A stretch of 64,000 bases of DNA from Granulicatella balaenopterae (GCF_900111135.1 NZ_FOGF01000003.1:1-64000), one strand, 5' to 3'. Counted from the first letter of the stretch, positions 31,846-43,001 are shown. Program-made: numbers and translations. The notes: generated from the sequence alone by a model not told the origin.

Positions 31846-34119
31846 TTATAGTTTTACGATAACTTTTTCTGTTAAAACTGTTTGTTCTTGATTAATCTTG
31901 ATTGGTAATGATTCACCTTCAATTAATTTAATAATGCATTCATGCTTATCAACAATCACTTCAATTAAGCTATCGCGGAAATTGATTTTGAAAGTATAGC
32001 CTGTCCAATTTGATGGCACAAATGGTTTAAAACTTAATTGTCCATCAATTACTCTCATTCCAGCGAATCCTTGCACAATTCCTAACCAACTACCACTCAT
32101 TGATGTAATATGCAACCCATCTTCTGTATCATTATTATAATTGTCTAAATCAAGTCTTGCCGTACGAGCATATAATTCTACTGCTTTTTCTTCTTTACCT
32201 AATTCTGCTGCTAAAATGGCATGAATACATGGCGATAATGATGATTCGTGAACTGTTAACGGCTCATAAAAATCAAAGTTACGTTCTTTTTCTTCTAAAC
32301 TATACATTTCTGGGAAGAAATACATATTTTGCAATACATCAGCTTGTTTAATATATGGTGAACGTAAAATCTTATCCCAAGACCAATTTTGATTTAATGG
32401 ACGATCCTCTGGGGCTAATTGGCTAACTGGTGTTAAATCTTTATCTAAGAAAGTATCATGTTGTACATAGATACCTAATTCTTCATCATATGGATAATAC
32501 ATATTGTCGATAATATCTTGCCATTTTTCTTGTTCTTCTTTAGTTACTGCTAATTTATTTAAAATTGTTTTTTCGCCATTTTCTAATGATTCTAAAGCAT
32601 AACTAATTGACCATGCTGCTATTTTATTTGTATGGAAATTATTATTCACATTATTTTCATATTCATTTGGTCCAGTAACACCATGAATCATGTATTTAGC
32701 TTTGCGTTTTGAATAATGTACACGGTCAGCCCAAAAACGTGCAATACCTACTAATACTTCTAAACCTTCACGTTCAATATAACTAGTATCACCTGTATAA
32801 TTCGTATAATTATAAATAGCATGAGCCATCGCACCATTACGATGAATTTCTTCAAAGGTAATCTCCCACTCATTATGACATTCTACTCCAGTAAAGGTTA
32901 CCATTGGATATAATGCTCCTGCTAAACCTTGTTGTCTAGCATTATGATAAGCTTCTTCTAATTGATTGTGACGGTAAACTAATAATTGTCGTGTCACTTC
33001 TTGAGGTGTAACTGATAAATACATTGGCACAATATAAGCTTCAGTATCCCAATACGTTGCTCCACCATATTTTTCACCAGTAAATCCTTTTGGTCCAACA
33101 TTCAAGCGTGAGTCTTCTCCATAATAAGTTGAAAATAATTGGAAGATATTAAAACGAATTCCTTGTTGAGCTTCTTCATCACCTAAAATCATGACATCAG
33201 CTTGGTGCCAACGTTTTTGCCATAGAGCAATATGCGCAGCTTTTTCTGCATCATAACCATTAGTCGTTACTTCTTCTAAGATTGCTGTAGCTTTTTCTAC
33301 ATGATGCTCAACTGCTACATCACGACTTGTTACAACTGCTACTGCTTTTTCTAAAGAGATTGTCTTATTTTCAAGAAGTGTCATATCATATTTATGGCGA
33401 ACTTTTAATTCTTCACTTTCTAATGTAGGCAATGTCATTACTGATAATTTATTTTTCATAGCCGTTGTAACACTAAATTGTGGAATATCAAAATTATTTG
33501 GCATTGTTTTAGTTGTTAAATAAGCTAAGTCTAATTCATTGCCACGAGCTTCTTCTAACCAAAATTGTTCATCATAATTACTATCTTCATTTTGTACATT
33601 ACCATCAAGTGCTGGCACCAATTGAATATCTGCCCTACCTTCTAAGATAGTAAATGTTACTTTCATAAATGCTAATTCTTTTGTTTTAATGCTTAAAAAG
33701 CGTTCAAATTCAAAATGAATTTTAGTATCTTTTTTCGTCACATCAAAACTACGATATAAAACACCTTCTTGCATATTTAAAGATAATTCAAAGTTTTCTA
33801 CTGAATCAATAGCTAAATCTAACTTTTCTCCATTAATCATGATACCTGTTGCAATAAAATTAGTGGCATTGATAACTTTACCAAAATATTCTGGATAGCC
33901 ATTTTTCCACCAACCAACACGTGTCTTATCTGGGAACCATACTCCCGCAATATATGTGCCTTGATGATGATCGCCTGAATAACCTTCTTCAAAGTTACCA
34001 CGCATTCCCATATAACCATTCCCAATCGATGTTAAGCTTTCTTGTAAACGTCGATTGTCTTTATCTAAATGATGAGTTGATACTGTCCATGGATCAATCT
34101 CAAAAAGACGCTTTATCAT
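31846..34119 (-). CDS. mapA: Maltose phosphorylase (GH65)
   Basis: 757-residue glycoside hydrolase family 65 enzyme that phosphorolyses maltose to glucose and beta-glucose-1-phosphate. Conserved landmarks: N-terminal [39 protein letters not shown], and the catalytic acid region [18 protein letters not shown] with the general-acid Glu. The C-terminal beta-sandwich starts near residue 690. Trehalose or kojibiose phosphorylases are in the same family; the maltose transporter upstream and pgmB downstream favour maltose. The gene starts 17 bases after malA. Confidence 0.93.
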   Translation of the reverse strand: MIKRLFEIDPWTVSTHHLDKDNRRLQESLTSIGNGYMGMRGNFEEGYSGDHHQGTYIAGVWFPDKTRVGWWKNGYPEYFGKVINATNFIATGIMINGEKLDLAIDSVENFELSLNMQEGVLYRSFDVTKKDTKIHFEFERFLSIKTKELAFMKVTFTILEGRADIQLVPALDGNVQNEDSNYDEQFWLEEARGNELDLAYLTTKTMPNNFDIPQFSVTTAMKNKLSVMTLPTLESEELKVRHKYDMTLLENKTISLEKAVAVVTSRDVAVEHHVEKATAILEEVTTNGYDAEKAAHIALWQKRWHQADVMILGDEEAQQGIRFNIFQLFSTYYGEDSRLNVGPKGFTGEKYGGATYWDTEAYIVPMYLSVTPQEVTRQLLVYRHNQLEEAYHNARQQGLAGALYPMVTFTGVECHNEWEITFEEIHRNGAMAHAIYNYTNYTGDTSYIEREGLEVLVGIARFWADRVHYSKRKAKYMIHGVTGPNEYENNVNNNFHTNKIAAWSISYALESLENGEKTILNKLAVTKEEQEKWQDIIDNMYYPYDEELGIYVQHDTFLDKDLTPVSQLAPEDRPLNQNWSWDKILRSPYIKQADVLQNMYFFPEMYSLEEKERNFDFYEPLTVHESSLSPCIHAILAAELGKEEKAVELYARTARLDLDNYNNDTEDGLHITSMSGSWLGIVQGFAGMRVIDGQLSFKPFVPSNWTGYTFKINFRDSLIEVIVDKHECIIKLIEGESLPIKINQEQTVLTEKVIVKL

Positions 34120-34136
34120 TTGTATATCCCCCAGTC

Positions 34137-34952
34137 CTATAATTCAATTTCATCTTGAAAATGTGTTTTATAAAATACTAATGTCATCATTAAAATCGTT
34201 CCAAATACCTGGATATTCATAATTGTTATTGGACTATCAACTTTAAAACTGACTAATAATGCTAATAATGTTGGTAAACCATAACAATTCACCAATAAAG
34301 AAACAGATTCTTTATATGAAGCAATATCAAATATTTTAGCTTTCTTCGTTAATGAAACTAATAAGCCCCCTACGAAAATCAGTAAAATACTACCGACATA
34401 AATAATTAAAGCGCTAACCATGATTAACATCACTACCACACTAAATTGATTCGATGCAAACCATTGACTATTGATCAATTCTTTTAGCTTATCGACGGTA
34501 TTATATTGCGATAATAATATGCCATCTCCTTTAATTGACATCATAATATTTTCACCTGTTTTATAATGAAGAATCCATCTCTCTTTCGTTACTACTAGAC
34601 CATCTTTTTTGCTCATTAGATAATCTTCTTCGCTTTTTTCATCTGGTAAAACTGCCACAAAATGATTATCTTTTTCAACAGTTACAGGTTCGCCTACATA
34701 TTGATTATGAACCAATTTACCCTCTTTTACAGCATAGATAGTATCTTGATCAATACTTTTTAAGCCATCTTTAACGAATAATTCATAGTCATAATTTTCT
34801 AAAGTTGCATAATCTATTGTTGATGGTATTAATACTAAAGCGTTTAAAAAGATAAAGATAAAAATGATTTTCCACCAAGATAATTCTTTTCTAAAGGCAA
34901 ATATCTTTTTAGGCAAATATATATTTTCAAAATATGATAAGGGAAACGGCAT
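34137..34952 (-). CDS. malA: DUF1189 membrane protein, MalA-type maltodextrin utilisation protein
   Basis: 271 residues with an N-terminal membrane helix (~27-45), a ~120-residue external domain ([18 protein letters not shown]...) and about four C-terminal helices. This layout fits DUF1189 proteins, called MalA in streptococcal maltodextrin operons and YvdJ in Bacillus, whose role is not established. The ATG at 34952 is chosen because AAGGAG lies 9 bases upstream; an ATG six codons earlier lacks a site. It sits between malG and mapA, and a link to maltodextrin uptake is by context only. Confidence 0.82.
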   Translation of the reverse strand: MPFPLSYFENIYLPKKIFAFRKELSWWKIIFIFIFLNALVLIPSTIDYATLENYDYELFVKDGLKSIDQDTIYAVKEGKLVHNQYVGEPVTVEKDNHFVAVLPDEKSEEDYLMSKKDGLVVTKERWILHYKTGENIMMSIKGDGILLSQYNTVDKLKELINSQWFASNQFSVVVMLIMVSALIIYVGSILLIFVGGLLVSLTKKAKIFDIASYKESVSLLVNCYGLPTLLALLVSFKVDSPITIMNIQVFGTILMMTLVFYKTHFQDEIEL

Positions 34953-35007
34953 ACTATAAAACTCCTTCATACAACAAAATCTGTTCTGTTGTTTAATTTA
35001 TTTATTT

Positions 35008-35874
35008 TTATCCTTTTGTTCCACCTTTTGTTAACCCTGATACAAAGTTCTTTTGTAAGAAGAAGAACAGTGTACAAATTGGAACTGCTATTAAAATTGC
35101 TCCTGCTGCGAATAATGTGACACGTTGATTTTTTGAATCGGTAATAAATGTTTGTAAACCTACCGCAACAGTATAAGATTCTTTTGTACGTAATAAGAAT
35201 TTAGCTAACATGAAATCGCCAAACGGCCCCATAAACGCCCATAATGCTTGAACAGCAATCATCGGACGAACTAATGGTAATACGATTTGATAGAAAATAC
35301 GGAAGTGTCCTGCACCATCTAATTTAGCTGATTCGTCTAATGTGTAAGGTACTGTATCAAAATAACCTTTCATTAACCAAGCGTTCATTGGAATACCACC
35401 ACCTACATAGATCATAATTAAGAACCAGTAGTGGTTTAATGCACCGAATAACCAAGCCATTACGAAGAAGGCTGTTAAAGCAGCTGTTGTTGGTACCATT
35501 TGAATAATTAAGAAAAACATAAGACTCTTCTTACGTCCAATAAAATCATAACGACTATAAGCATAACCAGTTAATGTAATAATAAACACTTGAATAATCG
35601 TTGTTAATACAGCAACAATTAAGGTATTCATATACCACGTGCCATACAATGTATCATTAAATAGTGTTTTGAAATTATCTAATGTCCATGCCCCACCTAA
35701 ATCAAATGTAAATGATGTTAAATTCCCTGGTCTAAATGCCGAACTAATCGTAACCAATAATGGGAAAATAATAATGATTGATAATAAGATTAAATAAAAA
35801 TAGGTGAAGAATTGCGTTAAGAAGCGTTTACGTTTAATCGAATTATTAACTTTTTTTGATTGTGTATTAGTCAT
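35008..35874 (-). CDS. malG: Maltose/maltodextrin ABC transporter permease MalG
   Basis: 288-residue permease with six hydrophobic segments and the MalG-family EAA loop ([19 protein letters not shown]), which contacts the ATPase. It ends in KGGTKG. The ATG at 35874 follows GGAGG by 9 bases and lies 1 base beyond the malF stop; earlier in-frame starts overlap malF without a site. It pairs with MalF. No dedicated ATPase (MsmX/MalK) gene is in the operon, so a shared ATPase encoded elsewhere is expected, as in Bacillus and Streptococcus. Confidence 0.93.
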   Translation of the reverse strand: MTNTQSKKVNNSIKRKRFLTQFFTYFYLILLSIIIIFPLLVTISSAFRPGNLTSFTFDLGGAWTLDNFKTLFNDTLYGTWYMNTLIVAVLTTIIQVFIITLTGYAYSRYDFIGRKKSLMFFLIIQMVPTTAALTAFFVMAWLFGALNHYWFLIMIYVGGGIPMNAWLMKGYFDTVPYTLDESAKLDGAGHFRIFYQIVLPLVRPMIAVQALWAFMGPFGDFMLAKFLLRTKESYTVAVGLQTFITDSKNQRVTLFAAGAILIAVPICTLFFFLQKNFVSGLTKGGTKG

Positions 35875-35875
35875 A

Positions 35876-37171
35876 TTACTCATCCTCCATATTAAACGCA
35901 TTTAGTTTCTTGAATACAATTAATGATGTCGTAATAACAATTAATGAAATAATTAATGTTACTGCTGCCGCCATTGAGAATTGTGGTGATGTTTGAGTTG
36001 TTAATTTAAAAATCCATGAGATTAAAATGTCTGTTGAACCAGCTCCCCCACCAACACTACCAGGGCCACCATTATTAAATAGGTAAATAATTGAAAAGTT
36101 ATTAAAGTTAAAGGTATATTGTGTAATTAAAGTTGGTGCTGCTACTGCTAAAATCATTGGTAAAGTAATTTGCCAGAATTTTTGCCAAGCTGTAGCCCCA
36201 TCAACCGTTGCAGCTTCATATAAATCTGCTGGAATTGATTGTAAAATTCCTGATACTAATACATAAATATATGGGAAACCTAACCAACCTTGAATCATAA
36301 TTAAAGCTACTTTTGTCCATGTTGGATCTGTCTTCCATGGTACTAAACCAATATCAATTGGTAAAATATGATTTAAGAATGGGATAACTTGAATATTCAT
36401 CGCACCAATCGAATCATTAAAGAAATTACTAAAACTTAAAATTGTTATAAACGCTGGAACTGCCCAAGGTAATAAGAAAATAACCCCAAAAATACGTTTG
36501 AATTTAATGAATGATTGATTAGCGATTACCGCTGTTGCTATACCGATAACGATTTGCAATGATGAGGCACATAATGTCCAAATTAATGTCCATGATAATA
36601 CTGAAGTGAATGCATCTCTAAAAGTACTTAATTGAGCCATATTCGTAAAGTTTTTAAAGCCAACCCAATCTAATAATGCATTTGGTGGAATATGTTTAAA
36701 ATCATAGTTGGTAAATGCAATTAATAATGTTACTAATACAGGGAAAACAATTGCAAATGTCATTGCTAAATATGCTGGAATAATTAATAAATACGGAAAG
36801 CCGAATTCATAAATAGCTTGAATTGTTTCGTTTAATGTATAAGGAACTTTAATTCCATCATTAATTTTTTCTGCTACTTTTTTGGCATCTCTCATATTTG
36901 CAATATGGAAGCCAATTATAATGACGGTAATAATAACTTGCATAGCACCTTCAATTAACATAAATAATGAATGATCTTGCATCGGCGTTGAACCGAGTGT
37001 TACTAATCCAATAAGTGCTGGAATTCCAAATGAGACAATTTCAATTATTTCTAATATAAATAATATTAGAAAGGCCAAGCCCTTTACCTTTTGTTGATTG
37101 TAGAACTGTCCTAAACCAGGAATAATTGATAGCAACATTGCCTTGTTCGGATTTTTTTTGCTTTCTAGCAT
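35876..37171 (-). CDS. malF: Maltose/maltodextrin ABC transporter permease MalF
   Basis: 431-residue permease. The N-terminal ~130 residues hold extra hydrophobic segments ([20 protein letters not shown] is a motif common to Firmicutes MalF proteins), followed by six helices. The EAA loop is [25 protein letters not shown] lies 10 bases before the ATG. Lies 105 bases after malE, with a strong terminator-like hairpin in the gap, and abuts malG. Substrate is taken from the neighbouring binding protein and phosphorylase. Confidence 0.93.
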   Translation of the reverse strand: MLESKKNPNKAMLLSIIPGLGQFYNQQKVKGLAFLILFILEIIEIVSFGIPALIGLVTLGSTPMQDHSLFMLIEGAMQVIITVIIIGFHIANMRDAKKVAEKINDGIKVPYTLNETIQAIYEFGFPYLLIIPAYLAMTFAIVFPVLVTLLIAFTNYDFKHIPPNALLDWVGFKNFTNMAQLSTFRDAFTSVLSWTLIWTLCASSLQIVIGIATAVIANQSFIKFKRIFGVIFLLPWAVPAFITILSFSNFFNDSIGAMNIQVIPFLNHILPIDIGLVPWKTDPTWTKVALIMIQGWLGFPYIYVLVSGILQSIPADLYEAATVDGATAWQKFWQITLPMILAVAAPTLITQYTFNFNNFSIIYLFNNGGPGSVGGGAGSTDILISWIFKLTTQTSPQFSMAAAVTLIISLIVITTSLIVFKKLNAFNMEDE

Positions 37172-37205
37172 ACTAATCCATCCTCTCGTTTTTTAATACC
37201 AATTT

Positions 37206-37253
37206 TAAAAAATAGGCAAGGCCAAGCACTGATATTAGCGCTCCGCCTTACCT
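37206..37253 (-). terminator. Partial terminator between malE and malF
   Basis: Minus strand AGGTAAGGC (37245-37253) pairs with GCCTTGCCT (37214-37222), with a further inner stem (AGCGC/GTGCT), then ATTTTTT at 37206-37213. It probably makes the binding-protein message more abundant than the permease message. Confidence 0.7.
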
Positions 37254-37276
37254 GATTAATTACTAATTATCATTGA

Positions 37277-38533
37277 TTATTCAGCATGTTTTTGTTCAAT
37301 TGAATCATTAATTAATTTTACGGCTGCTTGAGCTGCTTCTGCAGCATTTTCGCCTGAAGCAGCATCAAAGAACATTGTCGCACCTGGTTCCCATACTTCT
37401 GCCATTTCTGGAATATTTGGCATTGGTTGAGCATTTTCGAATTGAGCAATAACTGCTGCTGATAATTCTGTACCATTTGCTAAAACATCTTTACGAGCTT
37501 CTAAGTTTGCTGGAATTTCTTGTGTTGCTTTATAGAATTCTTTTTGGTTTTCACCATTTGTAACATAATCAACCCATTTTTGAGCTTCTTCTTTAACTGT
37601 TGAGTAGTTAGAAACAACCCATGCTTTACCACCACCAAATGCTTCATAACCTTTACCATTGTCTAATAATGGAATTTGAGCTGCACCAAAGTTAACACCT
37701 GCTTCTGTTAAGCCTTGTGCTTGCCATGGTCCTTCGATGATTGCGGCTGTTTTTCCGTCTTTGAATTGTTGTAATGCAAAGTCACCTGCTTTAGAAACAT
37801 CTTTCATTCCTTGTGGCCACATTGCATACCATTTATGAGCATATTCTAAACCTTCAATAGCTCCTGGAGTTGCTAACCCAACATCTTTCGGATTAGTACC
37901 GTGGTCGCCGAATACATATCCACCGTATCCTCCGATTAATCCATATGCATAATAGAAATTAGTCCAATTTGCTAGGAATGCTGTATTAGTTCCTTCTTCA
38001 TTTTCAAATGCAAATTTTGGATCATTTGCTAAAGCTTCTAATTCAGCAAATGTTGCTGGAGCTTCTTCTAAAATATCTTTATTATAGTATAAAATTAATG
38101 ATTCAATAACTGCTGGTTCACCATAAACAGTACCATTAATTGTTACTAAGTTTTTAGTTGTTTCGTCAAATTGATCTTTATTTCCTAATTCAACTGGAGC
38201 AATCTGTCCTTCACTACCAAGACTACCTACACGATCATATGGAGACATCATAACGTCCGCTGCTGTTCCTGTTGGTCCGTCTGTTGCTAACTTGTCCAAG
38301 TTTTCTGTCATTGAATCAATGCTAAGTTCAATTTTGACATTATTTTCTTTTTCAAACTTTTCTTTAATGCTATTGATATAACTTTCATAACCTTCATCAA
38401 CTGAAATCTTTAATGTTTTTACACCATCTGCATTTTCTGCTGGTTTATCACCATTATTTCCACAAGCAGCTAATGTTAATGCTGATGCTACTGTTAAAGT
38501 TCCGATTGATAATTTTTTCAAGTTCCATTTCAT
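37277..38533 (-). CDS. malE: Maltose/maltodextrin-binding lipoprotein MalE
   Basis: 418-residue extracellular solute-binding protein (family 1). Lipoprotein signal: basic MKWNLKKL, hydrophobic stretch, lipobox LAAC with Cys24 as the modified residue. The mature part has GYESYINSIKEKFEKENN and the sugar-binding region GPWQAQGLTEAGVNFG, AFGGGKAWVVSNYS, consistent with MalE/MdxE. Delivers maltose or maltodextrins to MalFG. AGGGGG about 8 bases before the ATG. The promoter region at 38589-38644 carries cre- and MalR-like sites. Confidence 0.93.
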   Translation of the reverse strand: MKWNLKKLSIGTLTVASALTLAACGNNGDKPAENADGVKTLKISVDEGYESYINSIKEKFEKENNVKIELSIDSMTENLDKLATDGPTGTAADVMMSPYDRVGSLGSEGQIAPVELGNKDQFDETTKNLVTINGTVYGEPAVIESLILYYNKDILEEAPATFAELEALANDPKFAFENEEGTNTAFLANWTNFYYAYGLIGGYGGYVFGDHGTNPKDVGLATPGAIEGLEYAHKWYAMWPQGMKDVSKAGDFALQQFKDGKTAAIIEGPWQAQGLTEAGVNFGAAQIPLLDNGKGYEAFGGGKAWVVSNYSTVKEEAQKWVDYVTNGENQKEFYKATQEIPANLEARKDVLANGTELSAAVIAQFENAQPMPNIPEMAEVWEPGATMFFDAASGENAAEAAQAAVKLINDSIEQKHAE

Positions 38534-38564
38534 GAGTAGTTCCCCCTTATGATTTTAGCTTTTT

Positions 38565-38578
38565 TGTAAACGCTATAT
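38565..38578 (-). promoter_or_regulatory. Second cre-like half site in the malE leader
   Basis: TGTAAACGCTATAT matches 12 of 14 positions of the CcpA consensus TGWAANCGNTNWCA; both mismatches are at the last two positions. It lies just downstream of the predicted start of transcription. Confidence 0.4.
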
Positions 38579-38588
38579 TTATATTATT

Positions 38589-38617
38589 ATTATGCTTTAT
38601 AATACGGTATATTGCAA
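38589..38617 (-). promoter_or_regulatory. malE promoter
   Basis: Minus strand TTGCAA (38612-38617), 17 bases, CATAAT (38589-38594), 55 bases before the malE ATG. The -35 overlaps the cre-like site. Confidence 0.65.
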
Positions 38618-38626
38618 GCGTTCACA
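38613..38626. promoter_or_regulatory. cre (CcpA) site over the malE -35
   Basis: TGCAAGCGTTCACA fits TGWAANCGNTNWCA with one mismatch. Its position over the -35 would allow glucose repression of the maltose genes. Confidence 0.6.
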
Positions 38627-38630
38627 GGAT

Positions 38631-38644
38631 TGTTACCGATAACA
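38631..38644. promoter_or_regulatory. LacI-family (MalR-like) operator upstream of malE
   Basis: TGTTACCGATAACA is a near-perfect palindrome centred on CG, typical of LacI/GalR-family operators. A related site (GATACCGGTAAC on the minus strand) occurs upstream of malL. No malR gene is in the window. Confidence 0.5.
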
Positions 38645-38682
38645 AATTGCATTCCCTTTTGCATACTATTTCCGATAGTCAT

Positions 38683-40395
38683 TTATTTAGCAAAATAATT
38701 TTGTTTTTGAATAATAGTCACTCCATATGCTGATAAGTGAATCGTTTTATCTTGATGATTAATCCCTTCATTTTCTAATAAAATATCATATGTTTCTAAC
38801 GAAAATTCTTGTGGTAGGGTAAATGCTTGAGGCTCTTTTGTTAAATTACAAATAACTAATGCTATATTTTCTTCATTTTTACGTTGATAAACATATAGGG
38901 AATGATTAGTGTCTAATAACTGCCATGAGCCACTTGTAAATAAAGCCGATTTTTTTAAAGAAATTAGCTGTTTATAAAAGTTATAGACAGATGTTTCTCG
39001 TGAAACTTGTTCTAACACATTGTATTTTTCTTCAACATTCACGCCGCCCCAAGGTTTGGATGTTGAAAATCCTGCAAATTCACTTTGATCCCACTGCATT
39101 GCTCCACGACTAGCATCTTTTACTGTAGCTGCTAAATTCGCTAAAATTTCATCGTCTGTATACCCAATTTCACGTGATTTTTCAATAAATTCCTGGCTTT
39201 CTGGTGCGACAAATTCATCTAAAGAATTAAATACTAAATTCTTCATTCCAATTTCTTCACCATTCATGATAATTGGTAAACCTTTTTGTAAATACATCAA
39301 CGCAGCTAACATTTTTGCACTTTGTTCACGAAATTCTTCACAATCGTTGCCGAATCGACTAACAACACGCGCCATATCATGGTTATTCCAATATAATGTT
39401 GGTCCTCCCATATCTTGGAACGCTTCTTGCCACTCAGTCATTACTTGTTTAAAATCAGGAATTTTTAGTTTCCCTGGTTGTAAGTTACCTGGAATTCGAC
39501 TATCCTTTGCATCCCAATCTTCTGTAAAGTAGCGGAATGTAATTACAGAATTACAGCCACCTTTTTCTGGATTTGAATATTCTACTCCTAATGTTGGAGA
39601 TGATGATGCTGCTTCTCCAACAATAAAAATATCTGGATACTCTTTTCGTAATGTTTCAGCCCATTCTTTCATATATGGATTCACATTTGGCTGATGGGCA
39701 TAAAATTCTTCTGCAATCGCTATTTCACCAGGTTTTGCCCAACTAACATCTGGATAGCCAGGTTCTTTACCAATATGAATAAAAGCATCTACACGGAATC
39801 CATCAATCCCTTTTTCTAACCAGAATAAAGCAATTTGATTGATTTCTTCACGAACTAGAGGATTTTCCCAGTTCAAATCTGGCATCTCTTTTGCAAATAA
39901 ATGGAAATAATATTGACCAGTTGCCGATTCACGTTCCCACACTGATCCACCAAAGAATGATTGCCAATTATTTGGTAATTCGTCACCCGATTCACCTTTA
40001 CCATCAGCCCATAAATAATAATCACGATAAGGATTGTCTTTTCCCTTTAAAGCTTCTTTAAACCAAGGATGTTGATCAGAAGTATGATTGGCTACAAAGT
40101 CAAAAATAACTTTAATATCACGTTGGTGTGCTTCATTAATTAATTCTTCAACATCCTCCATTGTGCCAAATTCTGAATCAATAGTATGATAATTAGACAC
40201 ATCATACCCATTATCTACTTGGGGAGATTCAAAAATTGGATTTAGCCATAACATATTCACACCTAAATCTTTTAAATAATCTAAGCGAGAAATAATCCCT
40301 CTAATATCGCCAATTCCATCATTATTTGTATCTTGAAAACTCTTTGGATAAACTTGATATAACACAATATCGTGCCACCAATTAGTATTTGTCAT
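38683..40395 (-). CDS. malL: GH13 alpha-glucosidase / oligo-1,6-glucosidase
   Basis: 570-residue (beta/alpha)8-barrel enzyme of GH13, oligosaccharide alpha-glucosidase branch. Conserved regions: DFVANHTSDQHPWF (region I), GFRVDAFIHIG with the nucleophile Asp (II), IFIVGEAASSS with the acid Glu (III) and YWNNHDMARVVSRFG (IV). WLNPIFESPQVDNGYDVSNY is typical of oligo-1,6-glucosidases and alpha-glucosidases. Cytoplasmic: no signal peptide. It would trim maltodextrins or isomaltose to glucose. The ATG at 40395 is chosen as the start of the canonical N-terminus (MTNTNWWHDIVLYQVYPKSF), with AAAGGCGG upstream. First gene of the maltose cluster; malE has its own promoter after it. Exact linkage specificity is uncertain. 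Confidence 0.88.
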   Translation of the reverse strand: MTNTNWWHDIVLYQVYPKSFQDTNNDGIGDIRGIISRLDYLKDLGVNMLWLNPIFESPQVDNGYDVSNYHTIDSEFGTMEDVEELINEAHQRDIKVIFDFVANHTSDQHPWFKEALKGKDNPYRDYYLWADGKGESGDELPNNWQSFFGGSVWERESATGQYYFHLFAKEMPDLNWENPLVREEINQIALFWLEKGIDGFRVDAFIHIGKEPGYPDVSWAKPGEIAIAEEFYAHQPNVNPYMKEWAETLRKEYPDIFIVGEAASSSPTLGVEYSNPEKGGCNSVITFRYFTEDWDAKDSRIPGNLQPGKLKIPDFKQVMTEWQEAFQDMGGPTLYWNNHDMARVVSRFGNDCEEFREQSAKMLAALMYLQKGLPIIMNGEEIGMKNLVFNSLDEFVAPESQEFIEKSREIGYTDDEILANLAATVKDASRGAMQWDQSEFAGFSTSKPWGGVNVEEKYNVLEQVSRETSVYNFYKQLISLKKSALFTSGSWQLLDTNHSLYVYQRKNEENIALVICNLTKEPQAFTLPQEFSLETYDILLENEGINHQDKTIHLSAYGVTIIQKQNYFAK

Positions 40396-40465
40396 GTTAT
40401 AACCGCCTTTTCTTATTCTATACTTCATACTTTATCTTAGTCATTCACAAATTACAACAAGTGGC

Positions 40466-40483
40466 TGATAGTTACCGGTATCA
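40466..40483. promoter_or_regulatory. LacI-family operator upstream of malL
   Basis: TGATAGTTACCGGTATCA contains the near-palindrome GTTACCGGTATC centred on CG, related to the site in front of malE. A weak promoter (TTGTAA, 17 bases, TAAAGT on the minus strand) lies between it and malL. Confidence 0.5.
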
Positions 40484-40538
40484 AAGTAATCCATTCAAAA
40501 AAAACACATTCCCACTCTTTAAAGATATTTTTGACCAC

Positions 40539-40570
40539 AAAAAAAAGATTGTAGGAAATCCCTACAATCT
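40539..40570 (-). terminator. Terminator of pyrH-frr
   Basis: Minus strand AGATTGTAGG and CCTACAATCT form a perfect 10-bp stem with a 5-base loop (40546-40570), followed by seven T. It lies 7 bases after the frr stop. Confidence 0.9.
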
Positions 40571-40577
40571 CAAACAA

Positions 40578-41138
40578 TTATACATCTAATAATTCTTGCT
40601 CTTTATCTTTCGCAATTTGATCAATATTTTTTACACTATCATCTGTAATTTTTTGCACATCTTTTTCAAGACTATGTAATTCATCTTCAGTGATTTCTTT
40701 AGCTTTTTCTAATTTTTTAAGCCCATCAATCGCATCACGACGGATATTACGAACACTAATTTTAGCAGTTTCAGCTTCTTTACCTACTTGTTTTGCTAAA
40801 TCTTTACGGCGCTCTTCTGTTAATTGTGGAATTACTAAGCGAATAGCACTACCGTCATTTGTTGGTGTAATACCGATATCTGACATTAATAATGCTTTTT
40901 CGATATCTTGTAATGAAGATTTATCATATGGTGAGATTAATAACATTCTAGCTTCTGGTACTGTTACTGAAGCTACTTGGTTAACTGGCGTCATAACACC
41001 ATAATATTCTACTTGTACTCGATCTAATAGACTTGCATTAGCACGTCCAGCACGAATAGCTGCTAATTCACGAACTAAAGCTTCTTCTGTTTTATGCATA
41101 CGAGTTTTTGTATTTGAAAGAATTTCTTTTGCAGTCAT
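40578..41138 (-). CDS. frr: Ribosome recycling factor
   Basis: 186 residues, standard RRF length. It splits post-termination ribosomes together with EF-G. Long helices of domain I ([28 protein letters not shown] with the [13 protein letters not shown] signature) and domain II ([16 protein letters not shown]) are intact, and the C-terminal helix ends KEQELLDV. It starts 1 base after pyrH with a GGGGG-rich site inside the pyrH end, so the two are translationally linked. Confidence 0.97.
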   Translation of the reverse strand: MTAKEILSNTKTRMHKTEEALVRELAAIRAGRANASLLDRVQVEYYGVMTPVNQVASVTVPEARMLLISPYDKSSLQDIEKALLMSDIGITPTNDGSAIRLVIPQLTEERRKDLAKQVGKEAETAKISVRNIRRDAIDGLKKLEKAKEITEDELHSLEKDVQKITDDSVKNIDQIAKDKEQELLDV

Positions 41139-41139
41139 T

Positions 41140-41862
41140 TTATTTCCCCCTTACAGTTGTTCCAATATTTTCACCTAGTACTGCGCGGCGAATATTTCCT
41201 GATTCATTTAAATTAAATACTACTAATGGAATATCATTATCCATACTTAATGAACTTGCTGTAGTATCCATAACGTTTAATCCTTTTTGAATAACATCTA
41301 AGTGAGTTAATTCCTCAAACTTACGAGCATCTGCTTCAATACGTGGATCAGCATCATAAACACCATCCACATTGTTTTTAGCCATTAAAATAACATCTGC
41401 TTCAATTTCAGCTGCACGTAAAGCAGCAGTTGTATCAGTTGTAAAGTACGGATTACCTGTACCCGCTGCAAAAATAACAACACGTTCTTTTTCTAAATGA
41501 CGTACTGCGCGACGACGAATATATGGTTCAGCAATTTGTCTCATATCAACAGACGTTTGTACTCGAGTTGGAACTCCAGCATTCTCTAATGTATCTTGTA
41601 ATGCCAATGCATTCATAACAGTTGCTAGCATTCCCATATAATCAGCCTGTGCACGTTCCATACCCATTTCGGCACCAATTGTACCACGCCAAATGTTTCC
41701 ACCACCAACTACAATTGCGATTTCCACACCTAAATCGTGAACTTCTTTAATTTCTTTCACCATTTCTTTAATAGTGGGAGGGTTGATTCCAAAACCTGTC
41801 TGACCCGCTAACGCTTCACCACTTAATTTTAAAACAACACGTTTATATTTTGGTTGAACCAT
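41140..41862 (-). CDS. pyrH: UMP kinase
   Basis: 240-residue amino-acid-kinase-fold enzyme phosphorylating UMP to UDP. Signatures: [15 protein letters not shown] at the N-terminus, [28 protein letters not shown] and [23 protein letters not shown] is present before the ATG. Follows tsf after 105 bases with a modest hairpin between; the rpsB-tsf-pyrH-frr order is the common bacterial one. Confidence 0.97.
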   Translation of the reverse strand: MVQPKYKRVVLKLSGEALAGQTGFGINPPTIKEMVKEIKEVHDLGVEIAIVVGGGNIWRGTIGAEMGMERAQADYMGMLATVMNALALQDTLENAGVPTRVQTSVDMRQIAEPYIRRRAVRHLEKERVVIFAAGTGNPYFTTDTTAALRAAEIEADVILMAKNNVDGVYDADPRIEADARKFEELTHLDVIQKGLNVMDTTASSLSMDNDIPLVVFNLNESGNIRRAVLGENIGTTVRGK

Positions 41863-41910
41863 TGTTATTTCCTCCTTAAATTCCTTTAGAAAACTTGTTT
41901 CTACCTATAG

Positions 41911-41945
41911 AAAAGGAGAACAGTAACAAAAGCTACATATTCTCC
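41911..41945 (-). terminator. Hairpin between tsf and pyrH
   Basis: Minus strand GGAGAA (41940-41945) pairs with TTCTCC (41915-41920) plus an inner GTA/TAC, followed by only TTTTC. Probably a partial terminator that still lets pyrH-frr be transcribed. Confidence 0.5.
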
Positions 41946-41967
41946 ATTTATTAATAATTAATAATTA

Positions 41968-42852
41968 TTATTTATTTACTTGGCTCATAACTTCTTCAGC
42001 AAAGTTATCAACACGTTTTTCTAAACCTTCACCAACTTCATAACGGTAGAATTCACGTACTTTACCATTATTTGAAGAAACGAATCCTTCAACAGTTAAG
42101 TCTGGGTTTTTAACGAATGGTTGGTCGTTTAAGCTGATTTCTGCCAAGAATTTATTTAAACGTCCTTTAATCATTTTTTCAACGATGTTAGCTGGTTTAC
42201 CTTCGTTTAATGCTTGTTCAGTTAAAACTTTTTTCTCATGTTCTAATTCTTCTTCAGAAACTTGTGAACGGTCAACATATTTAGGGTTGATTGCAGCGAT
42301 GTGCATAGAAACATCTTTAGCAACAGCTTCGTCAGTTGTTCCTTCAACTACAGTGATAACGCCAATACGTCCGCCCATGTGTAAGTAAGCACCAAATGAA
42401 TCGTCATCAGATTTAGTAATGATTTCAAAACGACGTAAAGTAATTTTTTCACCGATTACAGTAGTTGCTTCAGCGATAACATCAGATAATTTTCCTTCTG
42501 GTGTTTCAACTTCTAAAGCTTCTTCTACAGTAGCTGGTTTGTTATCTAAAATAGCTTTAGAGATTAATGCTACTAATGCTTGGAATTTGTCGTTTTTAGC
42601 AACGAAGTCAGTTTCAGCGTTGATTTCAACGATTACTGCTGTGTTTCCTTCTACTAATACGCTTGTAGTACCTTCTGAAGCGATACGGTCTGCTTTTTTA
42701 GCTGCTTTAGCAAGTCCGTTTTCACGTAAGAAATCTACTGCTTTTTCCATGTCACCTTCAACTTTAACTAATGCTTTTTTAGCATCCATCATACCTACGC
42801 CAGTCATATCGCGTAATTCTTTTACTAATTTTGCTGAGATTTTTACAGTCAT
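41968..42852 (-). CDS. tsf: Translation elongation factor Ts
   Basis: 294 residues, the nucleotide-exchange factor for EF-Tu. UBA-like N-terminus with [20 protein letters not shown], then the core signature [17 protein letters not shown] (the TDFVAKN motif inserts between the nucleotide-binding loops of EF-Tu) and the C-terminal [15 protein letters not shown] stretch. AGGAGG before the ATG. Second gene after rpsB. Confidence 0.97.
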   Translation of the reverse strand: MTVKISAKLVKELRDMTGVGMMDAKKALVKVEGDMEKAVDFLRENGLAKAAKKADRIASEGTTSVLVEGNTAVIVEINAETDFVAKNDKFQALVALISKAILDNKPATVEEALEVETPEGKLSDVIAEATTVIGEKITLRRFEIITKSDDDSFGAYLHMGGRIGVITVVEGTTDEAVAKDVSMHIAAINPKYVDRSQVSEEELEHEKKVLTEQALNEGKPANIVEKMIKGRLNKFLAEISLNDQPFVKNPDLTVEGFVSSNNGKVREFYRYEVGEGLEKRVDNFAEEVMSQVNK

Positions 42853-42925
42853 TTCATTTCCTCCTAAGTATTATTCATTCATTGTTTATTATAATCAATT
42901 GCTTGATTGTTTGCATTATTTTCTT

Positions 42926-42988
42926 AAAAAAAAGCTGTTTGAAACACTGAAAGTTTATCATAACAATAGCTTTCTTATTCCAAACAGC
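42926..42988 (-). terminator. Long hairpin with T-run between rpsB and tsf
   Basis: Minus strand GCTGTTTG (42981-42988) pairs with CAAACAGC (42934-42941), with an inner AAAG/CTTT stem, then eight T at 42926-42933. It looks like an attenuator that lets rpsB exceed tsf expression. Confidence 0.75.
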
Positions 42989-43001
42989 ATAAGTTTAGTG
43001 A

